A stretch of DNA of 64,000 nt from the NCBI RefSeq assembly GCF_020073745.1, contig NZ_JAIRAU010000001.1, positions 682,001 to 746,000 of the forward strand. The letters are read 5' to 3'. Made by a program: the position numbers and the translations under genes. Of the stretch, positions 1-8,153 are shown one piece after another; within the stretch, counting starts at the first letter, position 1, and each line of letters starts with the position of its first letter. This DNA is from Nannocystis pusilla. GTDB lineage: Bacteria > Myxococcota_A > Polyangia > Nannocystales > Nannocystaceae. The notes beneath the pieces were generated by a model. That model was not told the DNA's origin. It saw only the letters and a program-made list of their open reading frames with translations, and made no database searches.

Positions 1-862
1 GCAGCAAGTTGTCGGCGTTGGCGACGTCGGCGACGATCTCGATCGTGCGGGTGGTCGCGTCGACGGTCGGCTGGATGCGCACCACGGTGGCGCTGCGGGC
101 CAGCTCGAGCGCGCTGAAGTGGGCGGTGATGGTCTGGCCCTCGCGGATGGTTTTGAGCGCGCTCTCGGGGATCCGCGCCCGCAGCTCGATGACCGACTGG
201 TCCTGCACGATCATCACGACGGTCGGCGGCATCATCGTCACGGTCTCGCCGACGCTCTTGAGCTTCTTGGTGACGACGCCGTCGATCGGCGAGGCGACGG
301 TGGAGTCGCCGCTGTTGCGCCTGGCCATCGACAGCATGACCTCGGCCTGCTCGATGCCGTTGCTGGCGGAGGTGAAGGCGGCCTCGGCCCGCTCGAGCAC
401 CGCGGCGGAGATGGTGCCGCTCTGAGCCAGGCGCTGCTGGCGTTCGAGCTCGCGCTGGGCGTTGTCCCGCTGGATCGTGGCGCCCTCCAGGGCGGCCTCG
501 GCCTGGGCGATGCCGAGGCGGCTGGCGCGGGCGTCGAGGCGGAACAGCTGCTGGCCCTTCTTGACCCGCTCGCCCTCCTCGGCCATCACCGCGGTGATCG
601 TGCCGCTCATGCGCGGGCTGAGGTCGGCGCTGTGCTTGGGCAGGGCGGTGGCGACGTAGCGGCCGGCCACCGAGGCCCCCGCCTGGCTGACCGCCGGACC
701 CTGCTCGGGCCGCGGCGGCGGCCCGGGCACCCTGGGCGCCTCGCTGCCGTCGGCCCCTCGCACCGGCGGCAACCCGACCTTCGGCTCGCCTCCGCTGTCG
801 CACGCGATTGGAATGAGCAGCGCCGCCGTGACGAGCAAGCGCGAGAGATGCACGTGGGTCAT
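1..862 (-). CDS. RND efflux periplasmic adaptor (HlyD/AcrA family), partial
   Basis: This is the N-terminal ~287 residues of a membrane fusion protein; the 3' end lies beyond the left edge. Translation of the minus strand from ATG at 862 gives a lipoprotein-like signal (LLVTAALLIPIACDSG, lipobox Cys about residue 20), a proline-rich linker, then a biotinyl-lipoyl-like half-motif (SPRMSGTITAVMAEEGERVKKGQ), a coiled-coil hairpin rich in Gln/Ala/Glu, the second half-motif (VASPIDGVVTKKLKSVGE) and the start of the beta-barrel (VIELRARIPESALKTIREGQ). Such adaptors join an inner-membrane RND pump to an outer-membrane channel. It is divergent from the TetR gene at 1271, the usual arrangement for a repressor and its efflux operon. 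The substrate cannot be told. Confidence 0.9.
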   Translation of the reverse strand, partial: MTHVHLSRLLVTAALLIPIACDSGGEPKVGLPPVRGADGSEAPRVPGPPPRPEQGPAVSQAGASVAGRYVATALPKHSADLSPRMSGTITAVMAEEGERVKKGQQLFRLDARASRLGIAQAEAALEGATIQRDNAQRELERQQRLAQSGTISAAVLERAEAAFTSASNGIEQAEVMLSMARRNSGDSTVASPIDGVVTKKLKSVGETVTMMPPTVVMIVQDQSVIELRARIPESALKTIREGQTITAHFSALELARSATVVRIQPTVDATTRTIEIVADVANADNLL

Positions 863-1009
863 GGTGCTATGATCGCTTCGAGTGTGAATTGCAGCGGGTG
901 CGCGCGGGTACCATTCACGCGACGCAATGCATCGACCGATGGCCGCGACGCCACAGGTGATGACAATGTCAGGCGACTTGGGTCAGGCGCGAACGCGCGC
1001 CTTTCCGGG

Positions 1010-1041
1010 GAGTTAGTTAGTGAGTGAGCACGTTCTAACTC
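1010..1041. promoter_or_regulatory. Inverted repeat, possible TetR operator
   Basis: Seven-base arms GAGTTAG and CTAACTC are separated by 18 bases, in a comparatively AT-rich stretch between the divergent efflux adaptor and TetR genes. The same stretch holds GTTAGTGAGTGAGCA and, just downstream, TGAGCAATCACTTACT, which partly mirror each other. A TetR site here would control both genes. The position supports this; binding is inference. Confidence 0.35.
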
Positions 1042-1270
1042 GGCGGGTCGCCTTGCGCAAGGAAAATAAATGAGCAATCACTTACTTTGAATTTGGGTGC
1101 AAAATGGAGTCTAGATAACAGTATAAGGCATGTGCGGGATTGCCCTGAGCTCGGCGGCGGGTCGGCCGAACGTCCGGGGCCTCCGCAGGCGAGCGGGGAC
1201 GCACAGGTGTGCGCGACCGGCGCGAGCGTGAGTGACCGGCGATTGCAAAGGATGGCGTGTTCCTCGATAA

Positions 1271-1879
1271 GTGGCACCTTCCAATCGCCCGATGCGACCG
1301 CGTTCCTTCACCGACGAGGAGCTCCTCGACACCGCGCGCCGGTGCTTCCTCGAGCACGGGCCGAGCGTGTCGACGGATCTGATCGCGCAGGAGCTCGGGG
1401 TGTCGCAGGCGGCCCTGTTCAAGCGCTTCCGCACCAAGAAGGAATTGATGGTGCGCTCGTTGCTCCCGCACAACCCCCCGTGGGTGGCGGAGATCGAGCG
1501 AGGCCCCGACGCGCGGCCGGTGCTCGAGCAGCTGCGCGAGCTGGCGGCGAAGATCGACAGCTTCATGATCGAGCAGATGCCGTGCTTCGCCGTGCTGTCG
1601 GCCGCGGGCGCGCACCCGGCCAAGGTGCTCAAGTGGGACAAGGAGACCTGGCCGGGCATGCGGCCGCATCTGGCCCTGGTCGGGTGGTTCACGCAATTGG
1701 CGGCAGCGGGCCGCATCGTCGCCCCCTCACCGCCCGCGCTGGCGATGGCGTTCAGCTCGAGCCTGCAGGTGCCTCACTTCATGAGGCACACGCTCGGCGA
1801 CGCGGCCCCGGAGCTCGGGGCCGACTACCGCGAGCGCATCGTCGAGATGTTCTGGCGGGGCATCGAGCCGCGAGGCTGA
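1271..1879 (+). CDS. TetR/AcrR-family transcriptional regulator
   Basis: About 202 residues, normal for the family. The N-terminal helix-turn-helix reads FTDEELLDTARRCFLEHG followed by STDLIAQELGVSQAALFKRF, the classic TetR layout (helix 1 and the recognition helix with 'LFKRF'). The rest is an all-helical ligand-binding domain. The start is uncertain: GTG at 1271, or ATG at 1292 (MRPRSFTDEE), which loses only seven residues; neither has a clear ribosome-binding site. Being divergent from the RND adaptor suggests it represses that efflux operon. A 6-4-6 palindromic element lies just after the stop codon. Confidence 0.88.
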   Translation: MAPSNRPMRPRSFTDEELLDTARRCFLEHGPSVSTDLIAQELGVSQAALFKRFRTKKELMVRSLLPHNPPWVAEIERGPDARPVLEQLRELAAKIDSFMIEQMPCFAVLSAAGAHPAKVLKWDKETWPGMRPHLALVGWFTQLAAAGRIVAPSPPALAMAFSSSLQVPHFMRHTLGDAAPELGADYRERIVEMFWRGIEPRG

Positions 1880-1881
1880 AG

Positions 1882-1897
1882 CTGTCTCTCGGGACAG
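1882..1897. repeat. 6-4-6 dispersed palindrome (CTGTCT-ctcg-GGACAG)
   Basis: This copy lies three bases after the TetR stop. One arm position is a T:G wobble. It is a member of the dispersed family described in the findings. The rest of 1880-2234 holds no gene I can support. Confidence 0.7.
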
Positions 1898-2234
1898 GGC
1901 TCGGGGTCCCCGCGGTCGAGCCCGCTTCGCTGTCGCCCCGGGGAATTTCCGCGCCCGGTCGTCGGGTCGGAGCGCGGCTGTGGACGTCCGGGGGTGCGCT
2001 CCGTGGGGGCCTGGCCCGCCGATGGCGACGCGCGGGCGCGTGCGCGGCGGCTCCGCGACGGCCATCGTGGGGACTGTCCGCCGTGCGCGTCGTGGCGACG
2101 TCGTCGCGGCCGGCGCGTCCTCGCTCGTGCCGCGCCGCCGGGGCCATCGCGTCCGCTTGATCGGGAGTGCGAGATGAGAAATCGTGGCCGAGCTCGCGTG
2201 CGGGGGCTTTCCCTCGAGCGACGCAGGACACCCC

Positions 2235-3983
2235 ATGAAGTACTCCATCTCTCGCATCTTCACGACTGGCCTCTGTGCCGCGACCCTCGCCGCTTGCGGC
2301 GACGACGCCGGCGACACCGCGGGCGCGACGGCCAGCAACAGCGCGCCGCAGACCTCGGGCGACACCACCTCGGACAACGAGACCTCCCCGACGCAGGGGA
2401 GCATCTCCAACTCCGAAGGCACCACCGAGCAGCCGACCACCGGCATGAGCCAGGGTGAGACCCAGGGCACCACCGACGGCACGTCCACCGAGCCGGACAC
2501 GACCACCGAGGGCGTCACGGAGGCGAACCCCGAGTGCGGCAACGGGGTCGTGGAGGGCGGCGAGCAGTGTGACGACGGCAATCAGGTCGAGGGCGACGGC
2601 TGCGAGCCGTCCTGCGTGAACACGCCGGTGTGTGGCAACGGGACCGTCGACCCGGGCGAGGTCTGCGACGACAACAACACGATGGACGGCGACGAGTGCA
2701 GCGCCGACTGCTTGACCGCGACGCCGACGGCCGAGTGCGGCAACGGGGTGACCGAGCCGCCCGAGGCGTGCGACGACGGCAACCAGACGCCCGACGACGG
2801 CTGCGAGAACGACTGCAACATCACCCCGCCGGTCTGCGGCAACGGGAAGAAAGAGGGCGACGAGCAGTGTGACGACGGCAACCAGACCAACGGCGGGCCG
2901 GGCGACTTCTGCCTCAACGACTGCACCCCGTTCTTCCCGGCCAGCTGCAACGCGCCGGCCGCGTACGAGGTCTGCGACGGCGGCGACGCGATCCTCACCG
3001 ACAAGGCCGACAAGAAGAACGCCCTGCGTGCGATCGGCATCTGCGACCTGCAGCCGAACAACTCGATCATCACGACCGCCTTCGAGTTCGACCCGCAGGC
3101 CGCCAACAACACCTGGCAGGTCGCGCGCGGCTTCGGCACGCACATGGTCGATCACGACAACGACCCGAACACGCCGATGAAGCGGCTGTACAGCCCGCGC
3201 GAGGGCGAGTCGATGCTGATCCTGTCGAGCGGCGTCATCTCGCCGCCGGTCAACGGCATCGTCACCGAGGCGCCGAACTCGCAGGTGGGGAACAACGGCA
3301 CCCCCAACGCCGACGGCAACGCCCTGCCGGCGCCGTTCAAGGCGGTGAACGGCAGCAACAACGGGGCCGGCGGCACGCCGTTCATGAACTGCGACAACGG
3401 GGCCGGCGACAACGACTGCTCCGACACGATCCAGGCCCAGTGGATCGAGGGCAACAACAACCCCGAGGACCGCATCTACTTCACGTTCAAGACCGTGGTC
3501 CCGGCCGGCACCTTCGGCTACACGTTCGAGTTCGCGTTCTGCTCGTCCGAGTGGCCCGACTGGGTCGGCGATGGCTACAACGACCTGCTCATCGCGTACC
3601 AGGTCGATCCGACGCCGGACGACCCGAACGCCAACCCGCCGATCGATCCGTACAGCGGCAACGTCACCTTCATCCCGAACCCGAACAACCCGACGCAGGG
3701 CCTGCCGATCACGATCACGGCGCTGGACAGCTACTTCATCCAGCAGGGCTACACGTACAACGAGCCGCAGATGAACGGCACCGGCTTCGAGGGCCACGCG
3801 TGCTCCGACTGGTTCACCGCCAAGGGCGGCGTGCAGCCGGGCGCCGAGATCACGATCGGCTTCTTCTTCGCCGACATGGCCGACGCGAACCTCGCCTCGG
3901 TCACGCTGCTCGACAACTTCCGCTGGGACTGCGAGGGCTGCGTCCCGAGCGAGGTCGACGACTGCGGCGTGCAGCCGATGTGA
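2235..3983 (+). CDS. Cys-rich DUF4215-type repeat lipoprotein
   Basis: 582 residues. The signal peptide ends in a lipobox (TTGLCAATLAAC, Cys about residue 21). A Thr/Ser/Glu/Gly-rich stalk follows to about residue 97. Next come four Cys-rich repeats of the form CGNG-x(3)-E-x(2)-E-x-CDD-N (about residues 99-225), the DUF4215 myxobacterial type. The C-terminal ~350 residues form a globular domain with Asp/Asn/Gly-rich loops (GDGYNDLLIAYQVDP, FFFADMADANLASVTLLDNF) that resembles the choice-of-anchor-L extracellular domains. It is probably displayed on the outer membrane; its ligand is unknown. ATG at 2235 was chosen because the signal peptide begins there. Confidence 0.85.
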   Translation: MKYSISRIFTTGLCAATLAACGDDAGDTAGATASNSAPQTSGDTTSDNETSPTQGSISNSEGTTEQPTTGMSQGETQGTTDGTSTEPDTTTEGVTEANPECGNGVVEGGEQCDDGNQVEGDGCEPSCVNTPVCGNGTVDPGEVCDDNNTMDGDECSADCLTATPTAECGNGVTEPPEACDDGNQTPDDGCENDCNITPPVCGNGKKEGDEQCDDGNQTNGGPGDFCLNDCTPFFPASCNAPAAYEVCDGGDAILTDKADKKNALRAIGICDLQPNNSIITTAFEFDPQAANNTWQVARGFGTHMVDHDNDPNTPMKRLYSPREGESMLILSSGVISPPVNGIVTEAPNSQVGNNGTPNADGNALPAPFKAVNGSNNGAGGTPFMNCDNGAGDNDCSDTIQAQWIEGNNNPEDRIYFTFKTVVPAGTFGYTFEFAFCSSEWPDWVGDGYNDLLIAYQVDPTPDDPNANPPIDPYSGNVTFIPNPNNPTQGLPITITALDSYFIQQGYTYNEPQMNGTGFEGHACSDWFTAKGGVQPGAEITIGFFFADMADANLASVTLLDNFRWDCEGCVPSEVDDCGVQPM

Positions 3984-4100
3984 TGCACGCGCCTCCGCGG
4001 GCGTGAGCCGGACTGCGGCTGTAGACGTCCGGCGTCTCTGCGGACGTAGCGCACACGCGAGTGGATCCACCTGTGTGCGCGGCGATGGTACCGTGCGCCA

Positions 4101-5504
4101 ATGCCGGTCTCAGCCCGCGTGGCGCTCGTCAGTCTGTGTCTCGCGTCGGTCGCCTGCGGCGACAATGCCGGTGGAACCTCGGGGACCGCGACCGAGGTCA
4201 CCACCGTGTCGCCGGCCACGGGGACCACCGCGACGACGCAGGTGCCGACCACGGGCGACGGGAGCGCGAGCGAGGGCTCCGAGGCCGGCTCGGACTCGAC
4301 GCCGACCACGAGCATGGGGACCGACACGGGGCCGAAGCTCGACGTCGGCGCGCCCGACGGCGAGGGCGCGTGCGGCTGCGAGTTCAATTATGTGTGGGTC
4401 GCCAACTCGGCGGAGGGCACGGTCTCGAAGATCAACATGGAGACGCTGGTCGAGGAGGCGCGCTACGTGACGCGGCCCGACGGGAAGGGTAATCCGTCGC
4501 GCACGTCGGTGTCGCTGAAGGGCGACGTGGCGGTGGCCAACCGCCACGGCGGGCTGGTCAAGTTCCACGCCGACATCGCCGATTGCAAGGACACCAACGG
4601 GGTGCCGGGGATCCAGACCTCGACCGGCAAGAACGACGTGCTTCCGTGGGACATGGAGGAGTGCCGCGCGTGGTACATCGATTTCCCGACCAGCAACCAG
4701 CGGCCGGTGGCGTGGACGCAGGGGCAGATCCAGTCCGGGTCGTGCAACACCACCGGCGAGAAGGTGTGGACGGTGATGAGCGAGAAGCCGGGGCTGTTCC
4801 CGGGGCTCGGGGCGCCGGGCGGGGTGATCGTGTCGCTGGTCGACGGCGAGACCGGCAACATCGACAAGCAGATCACGATCCCGACGTTCTCGGGCGACAG
4901 CTTCGGCGCCTACGGCGGGGCGGTCAACCTCCACGGCGACCTGTTCTTCACGCCGCTGGGGTTCCTGACGCCGGCCAAGCTGGCGCGGGTGTACATCGAC
5001 AACTTCGCCTACAAGATCTTCGACGTGCCGCCGGAGGTCGGGCCGTACGGGATCACGGTCGACCACAACGGCCGCGTGTGGGTGTCGTCGAACGCGATCG
5101 GGCAGGTCGGCGTGGGTCGCTTCGATCCGGAGCTCGAGACCTGGGACCTGGTGTCGGGCTTCTTCAGCGGCGCCGGCCTGGCCGAAGGGCCAGGCGACCT
5201 GATGTGGGTGTCTTCGAACAACGGCGTCAACTCGGTGCACATCGAGGACCTGACGCTCGGGCCGGTGTTCAACACGCAGTATTTCATCAAGGGGGTCAGC
5301 TTCGACGCCGAGGGGTTCATGTGGGCGGTCAACTACGCGGAGACCGACGAGGCCGACAACCCCATCGAGCCCGAGCTGGTGATGAAGGTCGACGTCGACG
5401 CGCTGTCGGTGGTCGGCGAGTACGACGGGCTCAATCGCCCGTACACGTACTCGGACTTCACGGGGAACGCGCTGTTCAACGTCAGCTGCAACGCGCCGCG
5501 CTGA
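4101..5504 (+). CDS. Beta-propeller (NHL/streptogramin-lyase-like) lipoprotein
   Basis: 467 residues. An N-terminal lipoprotein signal (ALVSLCLASVAC) is followed by a Thr/Ser stalk to about residue 75. A six- or seven-bladed propeller then follows, with repeats such as YVWVANSAEGTVSKIN, GPYGITVDHNGRVWVSSNAIG and GVSFDAEGFMWAVNY. These match the 'virginiamycin B lyase-like/NHL' repeat pattern, in which a surface-exposed propeller binds a ligand; catalysis should not be assumed. A truncated look-alike of its last blades occurs at 6586-6670. A 6-4-6 palindrome with perfect arms (CTGGCC/GGCCAG) is embedded in frame at 5178-5193. Confidence 0.8.
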   Translation: MPVSARVALVSLCLASVACGDNAGGTSGTATEVTTVSPATGTTATTQVPTTGDGSASEGSEAGSDSTPTTSMGTDTGPKLDVGAPDGEGACGCEFNYVWVANSAEGTVSKINMETLVEEARYVTRPDGKGNPSRTSVSLKGDVAVANRHGGLVKFHADIADCKDTNGVPGIQTSTGKNDVLPWDMEECRAWYIDFPTSNQRPVAWTQGQIQSGSCNTTGEKVWTVMSEKPGLFPGLGAPGGVIVSLVDGETGNIDKQITIPTFSGDSFGAYGGAVNLHGDLFFTPLGFLTPAKLARVYIDNFAYKIFDVPPEVGPYGITVDHNGRVWVSSNAIGQVGVGRFDPELETWDLVSGFFSGAGLAEGPGDLMWVSSNNGVNSVHIEDLTLGPVFNTQYFIKGVSFDAEGFMWAVNYAETDEADNPIEPELVMKVDVDALSVVGEYDGLNRPYTYSDFTGNALFNVSCNAPR

Positions 5505-5532
5505 GCGTCCCGACCTCGCCGGCGCGCCCGGT

Positions 5533-6456
5533 TCACGGGCAGTTCGCGCTGGTGTGGCTCTGTTGGAAGTACTGACCCGGGTACGGCGCGAGGAGCTGGC
5601 CGTTGAGCCAGATGTCCTGGCCCTCGCCGTTGCGCAGCTCCTCGAAGTGCATGTGCGGGCCGCTGCTGGCGCCGGTCGAGCCGACGAGGCCGACCTCCTG
5701 GCCCTGCTGGACGTAGGTGCCGTCCTCGACGGAGAACGCCTGCAAGTGGAAATAATAGGTCTGCCACCCGCCCCAGTGGTCGATGACGATGTAGTTGCCG
5801 GCCCCGCCCTCTTGATAATGGCGGGTGGCGACGCCGGCGAGCGCGGCGATGGCCGGCGCGCCGTCGGTGTTGCCGCCGTTGTCGATGAAGTCGAGGGCGC
5901 GCCGGACCTCGGCGTCGTGATGCGAGTAGGTCCAGGATTGACCGCACGGGTAGGGCGCCTGGAAATTGGGCACCGCGCCGGGGGCGATGCAGGTGCCGCC
6001 GACGCACAGCTGATCGCCGCAGCAGTCCTCGCCGTTCGGCGTGCCGCAAGCGGTGCCCTCGAGGCCGCAGCAGACCATGCCCAGAGTGGTGGTGCTGCAG
6101 GTCAGCCCGGCGTCGGCGCAGCACTCGGAGGCGTCGGCGCAGGGCTCCGTGGCCCCGAGGCACTGCCCGGGCAGATCGGGGAGCGCACCCGAGCTGGTGG
6201 TCTCGGACGAGCTGACGGCGCTCGTCGCGGTGGTGGAGAGGTCGGCGGTGGTGGTCGGCTCGCCGCCGGTCGTGCCGCTCGTCGATCCCGACGTGGTCGG
6301 CTCCATACCCCCGGAGGACGGGCCGGCGCTCGCGGTGACCGGCGAGGCGCCGGTCGCGGTGATGGTGGCATCCGGCTGTGAGAAGTCCTGACAGGACGTG
6401 ACGAGCACGCCGGCGACGACGCACACGAGGACAGGGAGACGGGTCGCCACCAGCAT
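5533..6456 (-). CDS. M23-family (LytM/LasA-like) peptidase lipoprotein
   Basis: 307 residues. Signal peptide with lipobox (VVAGVLVTSC), then a Thr/Ser/Gly stalk (about residues 25-90). A Cys-rich module of about 60 residues follows (CCADAGLTC, CCGLEGTACG, CCGDQLC), then a C-terminal M23 domain. Visible zinc-site elements are the YSHHDAEVRRALDF region and GPHMHFEE (HxH), as in beta-lytic/LasA peptidases that cut peptidoglycan cross-bridges or foreign cell walls. It is probably exported and anchored. It converges on the propeller gene with about 30 bases between the stops. Confidence 0.82.
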   Translation of the reverse strand: MLVATRLPVLVCVVAGVLVTSCQDFSQPDATITATGASPVTASAGPSSGGMEPTTSGSTSGTTGGEPTTTADLSTTATSAVSSSETTSSGALPDLPGQCLGATEPCADASECCADAGLTCSTTTLGMVCCGLEGTACGTPNGEDCCGDQLCVGGTCIAPGAVPNFQAPYPCGQSWTYSHHDAEVRRALDFIDNGGNTDGAPAIAALAGVATRHYQEGGAGNYIVIDHWGGWQTYYFHLQAFSVEDGTYVQQGQEVGLVGSTGASSGPHMHFEELRNGEGQDIWLNGQLLAPYPGQYFQQSHTSANCP

Positions 6457-6573
6457 CGCGACCTACGATCGCCAGGCCGATGGTCGGGCGTCAACCTGCG
6501 CTGTTTCCGCGTGAGCGGGCGAGTTCGCGGGAATCATCGATATGTCGGCAGTGATGATTCCTCCGTCTTGTGA

Positions 6574-7104
6574 TTGCGGGAGCTCATGTGGGCTGTCGAC
6601 TACTACGGCGAGACCGACGACGCGAGCGATGCCAGCGAGCTCGACCGTGTGATCGGTGAGTACGACGTGGTGAGAGTCGGGGCCTCGGCGAGCGCGCCTC
6701 GCATGAGGTCTTTGGAACAGGACAGGAGCTCGTCGGCGACACGGGGGATCGTCGGGGCCCGGTGCGGCGATCTTGGAAGGTCCGGCCGTGGGGCGGTCTA
6801 CGGGTCGACACGGGGCATGCACTTCACCGAGCGCAATTCCACACCCTTGGCCCTCTGGTTCGCCGATTCAACGCTGGCGGTGGGGCTGATGTTCGGCCTG
6901 GCCGCGTTCGCCGTGATCGTCGCCGACTGTGCCAGCCGGTCTGCCGCGTGTACCGGCGTCGCCGAGAGCTACCTGGTCTTCAAGGTCCTGAACCAGCAGA
7001 ACCCGGCGCCGGGCGGCAACGGGGCCGGCATGCCGGTCAACGGCGCCCTCACGGACGCCGAGAAGTGCATGGTGATCAATTGGGTCAAGGGGGGGGCGAA
7101 CTGA
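6574..7104 (+). pseudogene. Composite of decayed gene fragments
   Basis: An open frame of 176 codons that does not look like one protein. Residues 5-30 (MWAVDYYGETDDASD...VIGEYD) closely resemble the last propeller blade of the lipoprotein at 4101-5504 (MWAVNYAETDEADN...VVGEYD). The last ~55 residues (AESYLVFKVLNQQNPAPGGNGAGMP...LTDAEKCMVINWVKGGAN) look like the C-terminal end of a planctomycete-type cytochrome-c-like lipoprotein, where a final 'I.W...GA' helix is typical. The middle is composition-driven sequence. I read this as remnants of at least two paralogues fused by deletion. Expression is uncertain. Confidence 0.55.
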
Positions 7105-7126
7105 GCGTTCGCCCCCCCGGTCGGCC

Positions 7127-8056
7127 TCAGCCGGGCACGATCGCAAAGCAGCAGCCGGTCGAACAATAGTAGCCCTCGGGGCAGTCGCTGTTGCCCATCA
7201 TGTCGATCGTGCACGAGTCCCCGTTCTCGCACGTGGGATCGTCGCAGCCCGGCGGTGGCTCGGTCTGGCCGAAGCAGACCTCGCACAGCTCCGGGTGACA
7301 CTCCTCGTCGCAATCGTCGTTCTTGGTGCACTGCTCGCAGCTGCCGATGTCCCCGAGCGAGCAGTCCTTGTCGCCGAGGAAGATGTCGTAGGTCATGCCG
7401 TCGACCTCGACCGTGCAGCAGCCGAAGCAGTCGCAGCCGTTCGGCACCTGGCACGTCGTCACGCAGGTCTCCGACTGCATGTCGGGGCAGTTCTGGAAGT
7501 TCGGATCGTAGGGGCAGACGTCGCCGCCGGGGTTCTCCGGGTCACACTTGAGGTTCCAGTTGCACTTGTCTTCGCCCATGCCGGAGTTGCCGTCGAAGAA
7601 GCAGTCCTGGTTGCAGGGGTCCATGTTGTCGCCGGGCAGACCGGTCGAGAACGTCTCCTCGAGGTCGTCGCAGGGCGACACGCACTCCGGGTCGGCGAGG
7701 TCGACCTTGCCGTCGCCGTCGTTGTCCATGCAATCGCCGCAGGCCAGCACGGAGCCCTCACATGCGATCGGGATGCAGGCGCCGCCGCCGTCGGTCGTTC
7801 CGGTGGTCGTGGCGTCGAGCGTGGTCGTCCCGGTCTCGGTGCCCGTCGTGCCGGTCGTGGTCGGTCCGGTCGACGTGCCGGTCGAGGTACCGGTCGTCGT
7901 CGTCGGACTGGTGGTGGGATCGGTCGTGGAGGTCGTCGTTTCCGCGCTCGTGGAAGTCTCGCCGCCGGTCGCCTGGGTCGTTTCGTTGGACGCGGGCGAA
8001 TTGCAAGCGAGGCCGAGGCACAGCGACATGCAGGTCAAGGTGAAACTGTTTCGCAT
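7127..8056 (-). CDS. Thr-stalked Cys-rich lipoprotein
   Basis: 309 residues. Lipoprotein signal (LTCMSLCLGLAC, Cys at about 18), a stalk of some 65 residues that is almost only Thr/Ser/Gly, then a Cys-rich region (over 30 Cys). It contains a calcium-binding-like DNDGDGKVDLADPEC segment, followed by CDCFGCCTVEVDG and a C-terminal CPEGYYCSTGCC. The Cys pairs suggest a disulphide-stabilised surface module. No enzymatic motif is seen. Sister proteins with the same plan lie at 5533 and 17490. The start at 8056 was chosen for its signal peptide. Confidence 0.8.
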   Translation of the reverse strand: MRNSFTLTCMSLCLGLACNSPASNETTQATGGETSTSAETTTSTTDPTTSPTTTTGTSTGTSTGPTTTGTTGTETGTTTLDATTTGTTDGGGACIPIACEGSVLACGDCMDNDGDGKVDLADPECVSPCDDLEETFSTGLPGDNMDPCNQDCFFDGNSGMGEDKCNWNLKCDPENPGGDVCPYDPNFQNCPDMQSETCVTTCQVPNGCDCFGCCTVEVDGMTYDIFLGDKDCSLGDIGSCEQCTKNDDCDEECHPELCEVCFGQTEPPPGCDDPTCENGDSCTIDMMGNSDCPEGYYCSTGCCFAIVPG

Positions 8057-8153
8057 CGCGCGATCTTCGACAGGCGATCGTGGAGTTATTCCAAGGAGTC
8101 GGTTGACGAGCAACGCTGGTTGGAACCGCCCGCCGAGCCTCGGTCCAAGCGAC

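Noticed and set aside
119..1027. 302-residue plus-strand frame at the left edge
   Set aside because: Antisense to the RND adaptor, whose lipoyl motifs read clearly on the minus strand.
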